In this document: positions 19,185-28,273 of the stretch, one piece after another
How the letters are laid out: the number at the start of each line of letters is the position of its first letter
How positions within the stretch are numbered: position 1 is the first letter of the stretch
Source: Methylocystis sp. IM3
Lineage (GTDB): Bacteria > Pseudomonadota > Alphaproteobacteria > Rhizobiales > Beijerinckiaceae
Assembly (NCBI RefSeq): GCF_038070105.1
Contig: NZ_JBBPBZ010000002.1
Location: 2,492,001 to 2,556,000, forward strand
Reading direction: 5' to 3'
Length of the DNA stretch: 64,000 nucleotides
Made by a program: the position numbers and the translations under genes
Notes under the pieces: generated by a model
The model's database searches: none
What the model was told of the DNA's origin: nothing
The model's input: only the letters and a program-made list of their open reading frames with translations

Positions 19185-19828
19185 CGACGCTCCCGCCTCT
19201 CCACCTGCTGCGCAGCGAGCCTTCCCGTCACCATGGACTTGATCGTTCCCTTCACCGCGAGGGCGACCCCCACATGGACGACGATGAAGGCGGCCAGCAC
19301 CGACATGCCCATGAAATGAATATGGCGAGCCTGATCGTAGCCGCCAAGAAAATTCGTCAGTCCCTGAAACTGGACCGGTTTCCACAACGTCAGTCCAGTA
19401 AAAAATAGGGCCACGAGATCAGCCACGGCCACGACGTAAAGGATGCGCTGCACAATGTTGTATTCGCCGGTTCCGTGCAGGAGCAGATGCTTCATCTCCA
19501 GCCTGACGTTGCGATAGGCGGCCATCGCGCCGAAGCTCAGAAGCTTGCGCACGAAGTGCCCGGAAAAGATCCCATAGCCGAGATAGGCGAGCCCGTTCAG
19601 CAGCAGAACCCACATCATGGCGAAATGCCAGGCAAGCGCGCCGGCGAGCCAGCCGCCGAGCGTCAGTTCCGGCGGGAAGCGCAGATCGTAGAGGGGGGCG
19701 GCGTTGTAGATCCTCAGGCCGCTCATCAGCAGCGCGAAAACGGCGAAGGCGTTGATCCAATGCGTCACGCGCACGAAGAGCGGATGGATGATTTTCCCCC
19801 GCTCTTTCGAAACCGCCTTCTTCTGCAT
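19181..19828 (-). CDS. Cytochrome b561-type membrane subunit
   Basis: A 215-residue integral membrane protein with four transmembrane helices and the haem histidines of bacterial cytochrome b561/Ni-hydrogenase b-type subunits: VRVTHWINAF in helix 1, GALAWHFAMMWVL in helix 2, and HIHFMGMSVLAAFIVVHVGVA in the last helix. It would move electrons between the quinone pool and the periplasmic molybdoenzyme encoded immediately downstream, with which it shares an ATGA overlap. It takes the place usually held by MsrQ. A cytochrome c gene is divergent on the other side. Confidence 0.88.
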   Translation of the reverse strand: MQKKAVSKERGKIIHPLFVRVTHWINAFAVFALLMSGLRIYNAAPLYDLRFPPELTLGGWLAGALAWHFAMMWVLLLNGLAYLGYGIFSGHFVRKLLSFGAMAAYRNVRLEMKHLLLHGTGEYNIVQRILYVVAVADLVALFFTGLTLWKPVQFQGLTNFLGGYDQARHIHFMGMSVLAAFIVVHVGVALAVKGTIKSMVTGRLAAQQVERRERR

Positions 19829-19999
19829 CGCGCCCCCCTCGCGCTCTTGTTACCAGACCCAAGAGCCCGCAAGCGCAATCCTTCGGCCAAAATGGCCGTG
19901 AATTCCGCCAGAAAACGCAGGCGCGCCGGTTAACGTTGATGCTGCGTTGCACTCCTTTTACAAAGGTCGAAGCCTTTCCTGAGACCGACGACATTGGAC

Positions 20000-20317
20000 A
20001 TGACATTCATAGTGAAACGTCTCGCCCGCCTCGCCGCCCCGCTCTTCTTCGCCCTCTCCCCCGCCCTCGCGGCCGAAAGCGAGAGCCTCGCCGGCCTGCG
20101 CATGGAATGCGACACGTGCCACGGCGTGAACGGCGTCTCCGCCGTGCCGGATCAGACGCCCTCGATCGCGGGCAGGAGCGAGCGCTATCTGCTCCAGCAG
20201 CTTCAGGCCTTTCAGACGGGAAGGCGCCCGCATGAAACCATGCTGATCATGGGCCAGAAACTTTCCGACCAGGAAATGCGCGCCCTTGCCCGCTATTATT
20301 CCCGCGCGAAACGCTGA
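20000..20317 (+). CDS. Small periplasmic cytochrome c
   Basis: A 105-residue class I cytochrome c. A signal peptide (LARLAAPLFFALSPALA) is followed by the haem-binding CDTCH at 37-41. The axial Met is probably in TMLIMGQKLSDQEM, before the C-terminal helix MRALARYYS. The ATG at 20000 is preferred to a TTG two codons earlier. It is divergent from the cytochrome b/molybdoenzyme pair, 171 bp away, and may be their periplasmic electron carrier; that link is inferred from position only. Confidence 0.88.
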   Translation: MTFIVKRLARLAAPLFFALSPALAAESESLAGLRMECDTCHGVNGVSAVPDQTPSIAGRSERYLLQQLQAFQTGRRPHETMLIMGQKLSDQEMRALARYYSRAKR

Positions 20318-20481
20318 CCCGGCCAGGCGGCGGCCGCGCCGGGAGCTCTTGCGACGCGGTGCGGCGCCGCATCCCGTGCGGACTGTCTGCACCTTCGTGC
20401 TGAATTACATAGAAAGGGCGCAGCTATTTTGGCGGCGCCGGCCTGCCCGCCTCGGGACAGGCCCGGACTGCGAGCCGTCAA

Positions 20482-23328
20482 ATGGACGATAAGGCCAGGA
20501 ATCGCGAGCCCGAGACTCCGCAGGCGGGCGCCTCGAACGCAGGCGCCCTCGTCGCGCTGATACAGGCGCTGGTGTGTGAATTGCGGCCGAGGCAGGGCCT
20601 GAAACCCGATATCTCCATGTCCAGCCGGCTCGAGCAGGATCTCGGCGTCGACAGCCTTGCGCGGACCGAACTGACGGCCCGCATCGAAAGAACGTTTCAC
20701 CTGCGATTGGCCATGGATCGCGTCAGCCAGGCGGAAACCGTCGGCGATCTTCTGGCCGCGATCGAGCACGCGCTCCCTGGAGACGCCGGCGCACAGATAC
20801 GAGCCCCGGCGGCGGAGCCGCTTCCGCCGGCGCAGGCCCCCATGCAGGCGCAAACCCTCAACGAGGCGCTGGAGTGGCATGTGGCGCGCCACCCGGACCG
20901 CCTCCATCTGACGGCGCTGGAAGACGACCGAACCGAAATCGGAGCCTTCACCTATGGCGGTCTGGCGCGGCGAGCCCGCCGTATCGCCTCGGGCCTCATT
21001 GCGCGCGACATCGCCCCAGGCGACAGGGTGGCGATCATGCTGCCAACGGGGCTCGACTTTTTCGCCGTCTTTTTCGGCGTTCTCTATGCGGGCGCGGCGC
21101 CCGTGCCGATCTATCCGCCGCTGCGCCTCGCCCAGATCGAGGATCACCTGCGCCGGCAGGCCGGGATATTGCAAAACGCCGGCGCGCGGATGCTGATCAC
21201 CCTGCCAGAGGGGCTCGCGCTTGCCGCGCTGCTGCGGGCGCAGGTCGAAAGCCTCGAATCTGTGGAAAGCGCCGCGACTCTGGAGTCCGACGGCGATCTC
21301 GCGCCGCCGAAGATGCGCGACGCAGGACAGACGGCGCTGATCCAATACACCTCCGGAAGCACGGGCGACCCAAAGGGCGTCGTGCTCAGCCACGCAAATC
21401 TCCTCGCCAACATACGCGCCATGGGAGAAGCGATAAACGCCAGCTCATCAGACGTCTTCGTGAGCTGGCTGCCGCTCTATCACGACATGGGCCTCATCGG
21501 CGCCTGGCTGGGGAGTCTCTATTTCGCGGCGCCTCTCTATGTCATGTCTCCGGTCAGCTTCCTCACGCGCCCGGCCAACTGGCTCTGGGCCCTGCACCGC
21601 TATCGGGCGACATTGAGCGCGTCGCCGAATTTCGGCTTCGAGCTCTGCGTCAACAAGACTGACGCGGCAAGCCTGCAAGGTCTCGATCTCAGCGCGCTTC
21701 GCATGGTCGCAAATGGCGCCGAGCCGGTGAGCGTTTACACGCTGCGGCGCTTCATCGAGAAATTCAGCCGCTACGGTTTCAGGCCGGAGGCGATGACGCC
21801 GGTCTATGGCCTTGCCGAAAACGCCGTCGGCCTCGCCTTTCCGCCGCCCGGCCGGCCGCCCGTCATCGATCGGGTCGACCGCGACGCCCTGACCCGCGAG
21901 GGCCTGGCGAAGCCCGCGCGCGCAAATGATCCGAAAGCCATGGAATTCGTCGCAAGCGGGCAGCCCCTGCCCCGCCACGAGATCCGCATCGTCGACGCCA
22001 ACGGGCGCGAGCTCGCCGAACGGCGCGAAGGGCGGCTGGAGTTTCGCGGCCCGTCGGCGACAGCCGGCTATTTTCGCAACGAGGCCAAGACCCGCGAACT
22101 CGTCCGGAACGGCTGGCTCGACAGCGGCGACCGCGCCTATATGGCGAATGGCGACATATTCATCACCGGACGGATCAAGGACATCATCATCCGCGCCGGC
22201 CGCCATCTCTATCCGCAGGAAATCGAGGAGGCCGTCGGCCTCATTCCGGGCATTCGCAAAGGCTGCGTCGCCGTCTTCGGCGCGCTCGACCCGCGCTCCG
22301 CGACCGAGCGCGTGGTGGTGGTGGCGGAAACCGCCGAGACCGATCCAGAGGCGCGGGAGAAGCTCGTGGCGCGGGCGCAGCAGATCATCAGCGAAGTGAG
22401 CGGCGCTTTGGCGGACGACATTGTGCTCGCCCCGCCACGTTCGGCGCCCAAGACCTCGAGCGGAAAAATCCGGCGCGGCGCCGCCAAGGCGCTATACGAG
22501 CAGGGAAATCTCGGGGCCAGGGGCCATGCGGTCTGGCGGCAGCTCGCGCGGCTGGCGTTTGCCGGCCTTGGCCCGCAGTGGCGCCGCGTTCTCGCTTCTG
22601 TGAGAAGCGTCGCCTATGCGGTCTGGTGGTGGAGCGTCGTTGGCCTCGGCTACGCCGCCGCCTGGCTCGGCGTAATGACGCTGCCGGGATTGCAGCGCCG
22701 CTGGGCCTTCATCAGAAAGATCGCGGGCTCCACCCTCGCCGCCTTGCGCGTCCCAGTGGAAGCGAGGGGTCTCGAACATATTCCCCAAAGAAACGCCGCG
22801 CTCGTTTTCAATCATGCAAGCTACGCAGATGTCATCATGCTGACGGCCTTTCTGCCGGGCGAACCTGTCTATGTGGCCAAGAAGGAGCTGGCCGGACAGA
22901 TTTTCGCGGGGCCCTTCCTGCGCCGCCTCGGCGTGCAATTCGTCGAACGCTTCGACGTTGCGGCGAGCGTCGCAGATGTCGATGCGCTGCGCGCAGCCGC
23001 TCAGGAGGGGCGCAATCTCGTGTTCTTTCCCGAAGGCACCTTCACGCGCCGGGCCGGCCTTACGGGCTTTTACCTCGGCGCATTCAAGACCGCCGCCGAC
23101 GCGGGCCTCGAGATCGTCCCCGGCGCGCTGCGCGGGACCCGCTCGATGCTGCGCGGCGGCCAATGGTTTCCCCGATGGGCCGCCCTCGGCCTCGAGATCG
23201 GAGCGCCGCTGCGGTCTTGCGGCTGCGATTTTGCAAGCGTCGTCAAACTGCGTGACGAAGCGCGGGCCTTTGTGCTCGAACATTGTGGCGAACCAGACAT
23301 CGATCAGCTGGTGAAACCGAAAGTCTGA
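20482..23328 (+). CDS. ACP / acyl-AMP ligase / PlsC acyltransferase fusion
   Basis: A 948-residue three-domain protein. Residues 1-100 are an acyl carrier domain with phosphopantetheine site DLGVDSLA (S58). About 110-670 is a fatty acyl-AMP/acyl-CoA ligase: the P-loop YTSGSTGDPKGVVLSH starts near 289, with VYGLAENAVG and DSGDRAYMANGDIFITGRIK following. A hydrophobic stretch near 710-735 probably contacts the membrane. The C-terminal 740-940 is a 1-acylglycerol-phosphate acyltransferase domain, with NHASYAD near 777 and FPEGTFTR near 849. This architecture suggests activation of a free fatty acid, loading on the built-in carrier, and transfer to a lipid acceptor without free CoA. The MBL gene 12 bp downstream is probably co-transcribed. 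Confidence 0.88.
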   Translation: MDDKARNREPETPQAGASNAGALVALIQALVCELRPRQGLKPDISMSSRLEQDLGVDSLARTELTARIERTFHLRLAMDRVSQAETVGDLLAAIEHALPGDAGAQIRAPAAEPLPPAQAPMQAQTLNEALEWHVARHPDRLHLTALEDDRTEIGAFTYGGLARRARRIASGLIARDIAPGDRVAIMLPTGLDFFAVFFGVLYAGAAPVPIYPPLRLAQIEDHLRRQAGILQNAGARMLITLPEGLALAALLRAQVESLESVESAATLESDGDLAPPKMRDAGQTALIQYTSGSTGDPKGVVLSHANLLANIRAMGEAINASSSDVFVSWLPLYHDMGLIGAWLGSLYFAAPLYVMSPVSFLTRPANWLWALHRYRATLSASPNFGFELCVNKTDAASLQGLDLSALRMVANGAEPVSVYTLRRFIEKFSRYGFRPEAMTPVYGLAENAVGLAFPPPGRPPVIDRVDRDALTREGLAKPARANDPKAMEFVASGQPLPRHEIRIVDANGRELAERREGRLEFRGPSATAGYFRNEAKTRELVRNGWLDSGDRAYMANGDIFITGRIKDIIIRAGRHLYPQEIEEAVGLIPGIRKGCVAVFGALDPRSATERVVVVAETAETDPEAREKLVARAQQIISEVSGALADDIVLAPPRSAPKTSSGKIRRGAAKALYEQGNLGARGHAVWRQLARLAFAGLGPQWRRVLASVRSVAYAVWWWSVVGLGYAAAWLGVMTLPGLQRRWAFIRKIAGSTLAALRVPVEARGLEHIPQRNAALVFNHASYADVIMLTAFLPGEPVYVAKKELAGQIFAGPFLRRLGVQFVERFDVAASVADVDALRAAAQEGRNLVFFPEGTFTRRAGLTGFYLGAFKTAADAGLEIVPGALRGTRSMLRGGQWFPRWAALGLEIGAPLRSCGCDFASVVKLRDEARAFVLEHCGEPDIDQLVKPKV

Positions 23329-23340
23329 AAAGCCGTCGCG

Positions 23341-24351
23341 ATGCCCCGCCATTTCGATCCCACGCTGGTCAACGATCGCTTCGAAGACCCCGCTCTTTAC
23401 GTCGATCTCGCTTTCGAGAAGCGCGCGCTACTGTTCGATGCCGGCGACATCGCTGTAATTCCTCCACGCAAGATTCTGCGCATCAGCGATATCTTCGTCA
23501 GCCATCGCCACATGGATCATTTCGCGGGCTTTGACCAGTTTTTGCGCCGCACGCTCGGCCGCGAGAAAATCATCAATGTCTATGGGCCGCCGGGCATGAT
23601 CGACGCCGTCGAACACAAGCTCCGGGCGTATACCTGGAATCTCCTCGAAGGATACGAAGGCAATGTGAGCTTCCGCGTCACGGAGATGGATTCGGCTGGC
23701 CGCATGATCGCGGCCCTGTTTTCTGGCCACGAGCGCTTCTCTCGCGCGCCTTTGAAGCTAGACGCCCAAGCGGATGGCGTCCTGCTGAAAGAGGCCGGAA
23801 TTCAGGTTCATGCGACAACGCTCGATCATGGCGTTCCGGTTCTCGCCTTCGCGCTCAAAGAACGGGCGCAGATCAACGTCTGGCGCAATAAGGTCGAGTC
23901 TGAGGGACTGGCGGTCGGACCTTGGCTGCGCAACTTCAAGGAAGCGATCCTGACTGGCGCTTCGGATGATTTTCCCATCAAAGTTTCTTGGCGCGCTCCC
24001 GATCCGGCTGCGCCAGTAACCCTACCGCTCGGACAGCTCAGAAACGAAATCATGCATATGTCGAGCGGCCGCAAGATCGCCTATGTCGTCGACTGCTCGT
24101 TCACAGTCGCGAATGTCGACAGGATCCTTGCGCTCGCCGGCGACGCCGATACGCTCTTCATAGAGGCCACGTTTTCCGACGTCGACGCGGCGGTGGCCGC
24201 GCAGCGGCGCCACCTGACGGCGCGTCAAGCCGGCGTCATCGGCAGACTCGCGCGCGCCAAAAGACTCGTCACCTTCCATTATTCTCCCCGCTATCGCGGC
24301 GAGGGTGAGCGTCTTGCCGAGGAGGCGCAGGCCGCCTTTCTCGGACGCTGA
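23341..24351 (+). CDS. Metallo-beta-lactamase-fold hydrolase (RNase Z-like)
   Basis: A 336-residue member of the metallo-beta-lactamase superfamily, similar in layout to RNase Z/ElaC. The zinc motif is SHRHMDHFAGFD (HRHMDH at 55-60). Further candidate ligands are in TLDHGVP, YVVDCSFT and a C-terminal TFHYSPRY. ElaC-type proteins process tRNA 3' ends, but this one is divergent and lies 12 bp after the fatty-acid-activating fusion gene, so a lipid or thioester hydrolase role is equally plausible. The start follows the upstream stop closely; the only spacing is a short run ending in CGCG. Confidence 0.75.
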   Translation: MPRHFDPTLVNDRFEDPALYVDLAFEKRALLFDAGDIAVIPPRKILRISDIFVSHRHMDHFAGFDQFLRRTLGREKIINVYGPPGMIDAVEHKLRAYTWNLLEGYEGNVSFRVTEMDSAGRMIAALFSGHERFSRAPLKLDAQADGVLLKEAGIQVHATTLDHGVPVLAFALKERAQINVWRNKVESEGLAVGPWLRNFKEAILTGASDDFPIKVSWRAPDPAAPVTLPLGQLRNEIMHMSSGRKIAYVVDCSFTVANVDRILALAGDADTLFIEATFSDVDAAVAAQRRHLTARQAGVIGRLARAKRLVTFHYSPRYRGEGERLAEEAQAAFLGR

Positions 24352-24366
24352 GCATAGCCGTGACGG

Positions 24367-26010
24367 TTATTCAGACCCCGCCCTTCTCTGGCGCAGCTCA
24401 ATGACTTCTGCCGAGGCGGCCTTTTCACCAGTCAGAAACCAGCAGTGCTCCGCGCCATGGCCTTTCAGTTCGACCACGCCCGCGTCCTCGAATGCGAAGT
24501 CGTCCGCAAGACGCAAATGAACCGCGTCCGACACATGAATCTTGTTCGGTCGCCCAGTGGATTGATATCGGCTCGCCATATTCACGACCTCCCCCCAGAG
24601 ATCGTAAGAAAACTTTCTTTTTCCTACGACTCCGGCGACGACTGTTCCCGTGTGCACGCCAATCCTGATTTGGAGCGGCATAGGGAAGTTTTTCGAATAG
24701 GCGTCGATCGTCTTGATCGCGTCCAGTGCAAATTGCGCGATGCGCTGACAATGCAGCGGCGTTCGGTCCGGCACGCCGCCAACGACCATATAGCAGTCCC
24801 CGATCGTCTTTATTTTTTCGAGGTGGTAGCTTTCCACGAGTTCGTCGAAGCGGCCAAAAATATCATTGAGCATGCGCACCGTCTCGTAAGGGCCGAGTTT
24901 CGCAGCGACCGAGGTGAAGCCGACGATATCGGCGAAGAGCACGGTGACCTCTGGATAGGTGTCGGCAATCATTTTTTCGCCATTTTGCAGTCGCTCCGCA
25001 ATCACCGCCGGCAATATGTTCCGCAAGAGCTTATCCGAGCGGTCGCGCTCCTGTTGCAGCTCCGAGGAGGTTTCCTCCACTTTTCTGACTTTCTCCTCCA
25101 GACGCCCGAAAGCCATATGCAGCCGCTCCGTCATCATGTCGATGGCGTCACCCAACATTCCGATCTCGTCGGAACCTGAAACGCCTGCCTTCTGCGTGAG
25201 CGCGCCGCCGCCGATCATTTCGACCGCGGCCATCAATTTTGCGCCACGCCGCATGAAATGAAACACCAGGACGGCGATCGCCACGACGATCGAAACAACG
25301 AAAAGAACCGCGACGATCGTATTGGCGCGCACCAGCTCGTCTGACCGCGCGTTTAGCGCGGAAAGCGTCGTTTTGTGCCGGCTATCCACTGCCCCCATGA
25401 AATCGGCGACCGGCTTCATGATCCCCGCTTTCGCCTTGCTGTAGTTCTCATCGTTCAGGATACGGATCGCCGTCGCCTGATCCGGCGCGCCCCTCCTCGT
25501 GTAATTTCCTTCGTCATCCTGAAACTCGCCTCGGGCCGCGTGCATCGCGCGCAGCTCGAGTCCCGCCAACTTGTCCGAGCGGATTTTCGCTTCCTTGAGC
25601 AAATTGAATTCTCGGGCTGTTATGCCCGTCTGCAACAGCCGGTCTTCGAGAGATTGTGCGCCGCGCGCCGACAGCTTCGGTTCGGGAATGAGATTGCCGG
25701 TGACAAGGTCCCAGTAGACACTACTGTAGTCTGGCGGCGCTGCGACCTTGCCGTCCCGAATATCGAGAATGTCCTGATAATACTGCAGCCTGCTCGCATC
25801 CTTCGTCACGACGAACTTGCGGGCAAAGCGCGTAAGATATTCCGATGAAGCACGAAGCTCCTCCGCAAGCTTGTATGTCTGAAAATAACGCGCCTGCTCG
25901 GCCTCCAATTCATTCTGCACCTCCTCGAGGAGGACGCCGATGTAGAGATTCGCGCCTGCGAGCGCGATCGCCAGAGTGAAGAAGAGGATGAAGAAATGTC
26001 GTAACCGCAT
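24367..26010 (-). CDS. Membrane adenylate/guanylate cyclase with HAMP domain
   Basis: A 547-residue class III nucleotide cyclase. TM1 spans about 5-27, a periplasmic sensor region about 28-230, TM2 231-253, then a HAMP linker to about 300 and a coiled coil. The catalytic domain (350-530) has the two metal aspartates in LFADIVGFTS (D361) and TIGDCYMVVGG (D405), plus the transition-state pair in WGEVVNMASR (N477, R481). All key residues are present, so it should be active. ATP or GTP specificity is not certain. The extracytoplasmic region is not a family I can name. Monocistronic; ends close to the convergent MBL gene. Confidence 0.9.
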   Translation of the reverse strand: MRLRHFFILFFTLAIALAGANLYIGVLLEEVQNELEAEQARYFQTYKLAEELRASSEYLTRFARKFVVTKDASRLQYYQDILDIRDGKVAAPPDYSSVYWDLVTGNLIPEPKLSARGAQSLEDRLLQTGITAREFNLLKEAKIRSDKLAGLELRAMHAARGEFQDDEGNYTRRGAPDQATAIRILNDENYSKAKAGIMKPVADFMGAVDSRHKTTLSALNARSDELVRANTIVAVLFVVSIVVAIAVLVFHFMRRGAKLMAAVEMIGGGALTQKAGVSGSDEIGMLGDAIDMMTERLHMAFGRLEEKVRKVEETSSELQQERDRSDKLLRNILPAVIAERLQNGEKMIADTYPEVTVLFADIVGFTSVAAKLGPYETVRMLNDIFGRFDELVESYHLEKIKTIGDCYMVVGGVPDRTPLHCQRIAQFALDAIKTIDAYSKNFPMPLQIRIGVHTGTVVAGVVGKRKFSYDLWGEVVNMASRYQSTGRPNKIHVSDAVHLRLADDFAFEDAGVVELKGHGAEHCWFLTGEKAASAEVIELRQRRAGSE

Positions 26011-26036
26011 GTGCGGGGCTGCCCTTGTTACTGCGT

Positions 26037-27182
26037 CTAAGCGCGCGCATGATTGGCGAGGAGTCTTTCGTCGATCTCGCGAATGGAGGCGACGCCAGTA
26101 AGCGTCATGGAGACGCGCATTTCATTTTCGAAAATCGCGAGCATGTTCTCGACTCCGACCTGTCCGCGAGCGGCAAGCGCGTAAACCGCGGCGCGCCCCA
26201 GGAGCACGCCCTTCGCGCCGAGCGCGAGCATCCTGATCACGTCGAGACCCGAGCGGACACCGGAATCGGCGAAGACCACGAGTCGCTCGCCCACAGCCCG
26301 CGCAATCCCCGGCAAAGCGCTGGCCGTCGAGAGCGCGCCATCGAGCTGGCGACCGCCGTGGTTCGATACGACGATCCCATCGGCGCCGAAGCGCAAAGCG
26401 TCGCGCGCATCATCAGGGTCGAGGATCCCTTTGATGATCAGCGGACCCTTCCAGAAATCGCGTATCCACTCGAGGTCGGACCAGCCTATCGAGGGATCCA
26501 TGTTTTGGTTCAGCCAGCCGATGTAATTCTCGAGTCCAACGTGGCGTCCCAAATAGGCCGATATATTGCCGAGTTCATGCGGACGCCCCGTCAGACCGAC
26601 GCCGAAGGCCCAGCCGGGCCTGGTCAGCGCCTGCCATAACCGCCGCACGGACGCATAGGGACCCGACATCCCCGAATGCGCGTCCCGATAGCGCGGTCCC
26701 GGAACGGGCAAATCAACGGTGAAAATCAGCGTCGTCACGCCAGCCGCGCGGGCGCGTTCCAGAACGTCGCGCATGAAGCCGCGGTCTTTCAACACGTAAA
26801 GCTGAAACCAGAGCGGTTGCGGGCTTTGAGCCGCCACCTCTTCGATCGAACACACCGAGACAGTCGATAGCGTCGAGGGAATGCCGACCGCCGCCGCCGC
26901 GCGCGCCAACTGCACTTCGCCCCGGCGCGCGAACATCCCCGCGAGTCCGACCGGCGCCAGGATGAGCGGCAGCGCCGACGGTCGGCCAAACCATTCGGTC
27001 GCCAGGCTTGTGTCAGCCGCCCCCTTCAAAGCGCGCTGCCGGAGCGATATCGCGGCGAGGTCAGCGACATTCGCCCGCAGCGTCGTCTCTGAACCAGCCC
27101 CGCCGTCAATGTAATGAAACAGGAACGGCGGAAGCTTCCTGCGGGCGGCCTCGCGATAATCCGAAGCGGAGGAGATGATCAC
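26037..27182 (-). CDS. lldD: L-lactate dehydrogenase (FMN-dependent, LldD-type)
   Basis: A 381-residue FMN-dependent alpha-hydroxy-acid dehydrogenase. The N-terminus, [19 protein letters not shown], lines up with LldD when translation starts at the GTG at 27182; the upstream 30 codons show no similarity. [11 protein letters not shown] is the usual first strand. The catalytic His and Arg are in [12 protein letters not shown], and [19 protein letters not shown] binds FMN phosphate. It oxidises L-lactate to pyruvate and passes electrons to quinones; mandelate or other hydroxyacids remain possible. No permease or regulator adjoins it. Its 3' end lies 26 bp from the cyclase gene start. Confidence 0.88.
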   Translation of the reverse strand: MIISSASDYREAARRKLPPFLFHYIDGGAGSETTLRANVADLAAISLRQRALKGAADTSLATEWFGRPSALPLILAPVGLAGMFARRGEVQLARAAAAVGIPSTLSTVSVCSIEEVAAQSPQPLWFQLYVLKDRGFMRDVLERARAAGVTTLIFTVDLPVPGPRYRDAHSGMSGPYASVRRLWQALTRPGWAFGVGLTGRPHELGNISAYLGRHVGLENYIGWLNQNMDPSIGWSDLEWIRDFWKGPLIIKGILDPDDARDALRFGADGIVVSNHGGRQLDGALSTASALPGIARAVGERLVVFADSGVRSGLDVIRMLALGAKGVLLGRAAVYALAARGQVGVENMLAIFENEMRVSMTLTGVASIREIDERLLANHARA

Positions 27183-27385
27183 GCGTGCAACCTCGAGATT
27201 TGGGCGTCGCCGGCAAGGCTCGACCCACGCCTGCGGGCGGTCCATTACGCCGCGTTTGCTAAAGCTTTGCAAGCCGCGGTCCTTGAATTTTTTTGATCTT
27301 CACCCAATTATCGAAGCTTACTTGAAATGCTGATCATAGAGCTACAGTTTACTTCGTTGAGTTAGTGCTTGCGTAGGAGGTCAAG

Positions 27386-28138
27386 ATGACGGATGAAGCG
27401 CAAGAGTTTTTTTCAAACGATTCATTCCAAAATTCACCCACAGATACATCATTTTCGCCATGCATCGCGGTCATCGAAAATAGGGCATTGATAGGAGAAT
27501 GCCTTGCTCTCTGCCTCCGGAATAAACTTCGAGTGGCGGTTCTCACATACCCGGACTTGACCAGTTGGGATATGGACCCGGCGGGTTCATCAGCTTCAGC
27601 AGTCATCCTTAGCGGAACCGGATACGATGGCGGCGAGCAATCGGGGATTTTTCAAAATCTGTGCCGAAGGCAGCGCGAGATTCCCGTTATCGTTTTTTCA
27701 GACAATGATGAAAAGGAACAGATCGCCAGAAGCTTGAAACGCGGGGTGCGAGGCTACATTCCCAGCGACACCCCCTTTGAGATTGCCAGCCGCGCAATAA
27801 GGCTCGTAATGGCGGGCGGCGTTTTCATTCCAGCAAGCATAGTCATGGACGAGGACGACAAAGCCGAGTGCATGGCGTTGAAAAATTCGAAACTGGAATT
27901 CACGCCGCGTGAATACGACGTGGTGAGACGGCTGCAAAAGGGTGAGTCTAACAAGCTGATCGCTCATCAGCTCAATCTCAGCGAGAGCAGCGTAAAGGTA
28001 CACATCAGAAACATTATGCGAAGATTGGGCGTGCACAATCGGACCGAGGCGGTGATTGCGCTTGCCGCCCTCATTCAAAAACATGCCGGCCAGTCAGAAA
28101 ACCAGGCCGCCGTTCTCGCGCTTGGCGCCCTGAGGTGA
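27386..28138 (+). CDS. LuxR-type regulator with degenerate receiver (paralog 1)
   Basis: A 250-residue NarL/FixJ-family regulator. The N-terminal domain keeps the receiver fold but not the phosphorylation site: the acidic pair is replaced (AVIENRALIGE), the phosphoacceptor position reads VILSGTG, and the usual Lys is lost in GYIPSDTP. The C-terminal LuxR helix-turn-helix is intact (FTPREYDVVRRLQ, SNKLIAHQLNLSESSVKVHI). CsgD, the curli master regulator, also has an atypical receiver. Three paralogs lie within 14 kb (34029, 39345, 40196). It precedes the TpsB-Omp gene, which runs toward it on the other strand. The ATG follows a TAGGAGG site. Confidence 0.85.
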   Translation: MTDEAQEFFSNDSFQNSPTDTSFSPCIAVIENRALIGECLALCLRNKLRVAVLTYPDLTSWDMDPAGSSASAVILSGTGYDGGEQSGIFQNLCRRQREIPVIVFSDNDEKEQIARSLKRGVRGYIPSDTPFEIASRAIRLVMAGGVFIPASIVMDEDDKAECMALKNSKLEFTPREYDVVRRLQKGESNKLIAHQLNLSESSVKVHIRNIMRRLGVHNRTEAVIALAALIQKHAGQSENQAAVLALGALR

Positions 28139-28273
28139 AGGGAGGCGCCCAGCCCAGACTCAGTGCTGGCTGGCGGCGCGCTACCACATATCCGAGCCGG
28201 GCGCGGCCAGCGCGCCCGCCCGGGAGCCAGAAATTTGCGCGCCATCCTCCCTCGGTGGGCGAATGGTCTCGGA

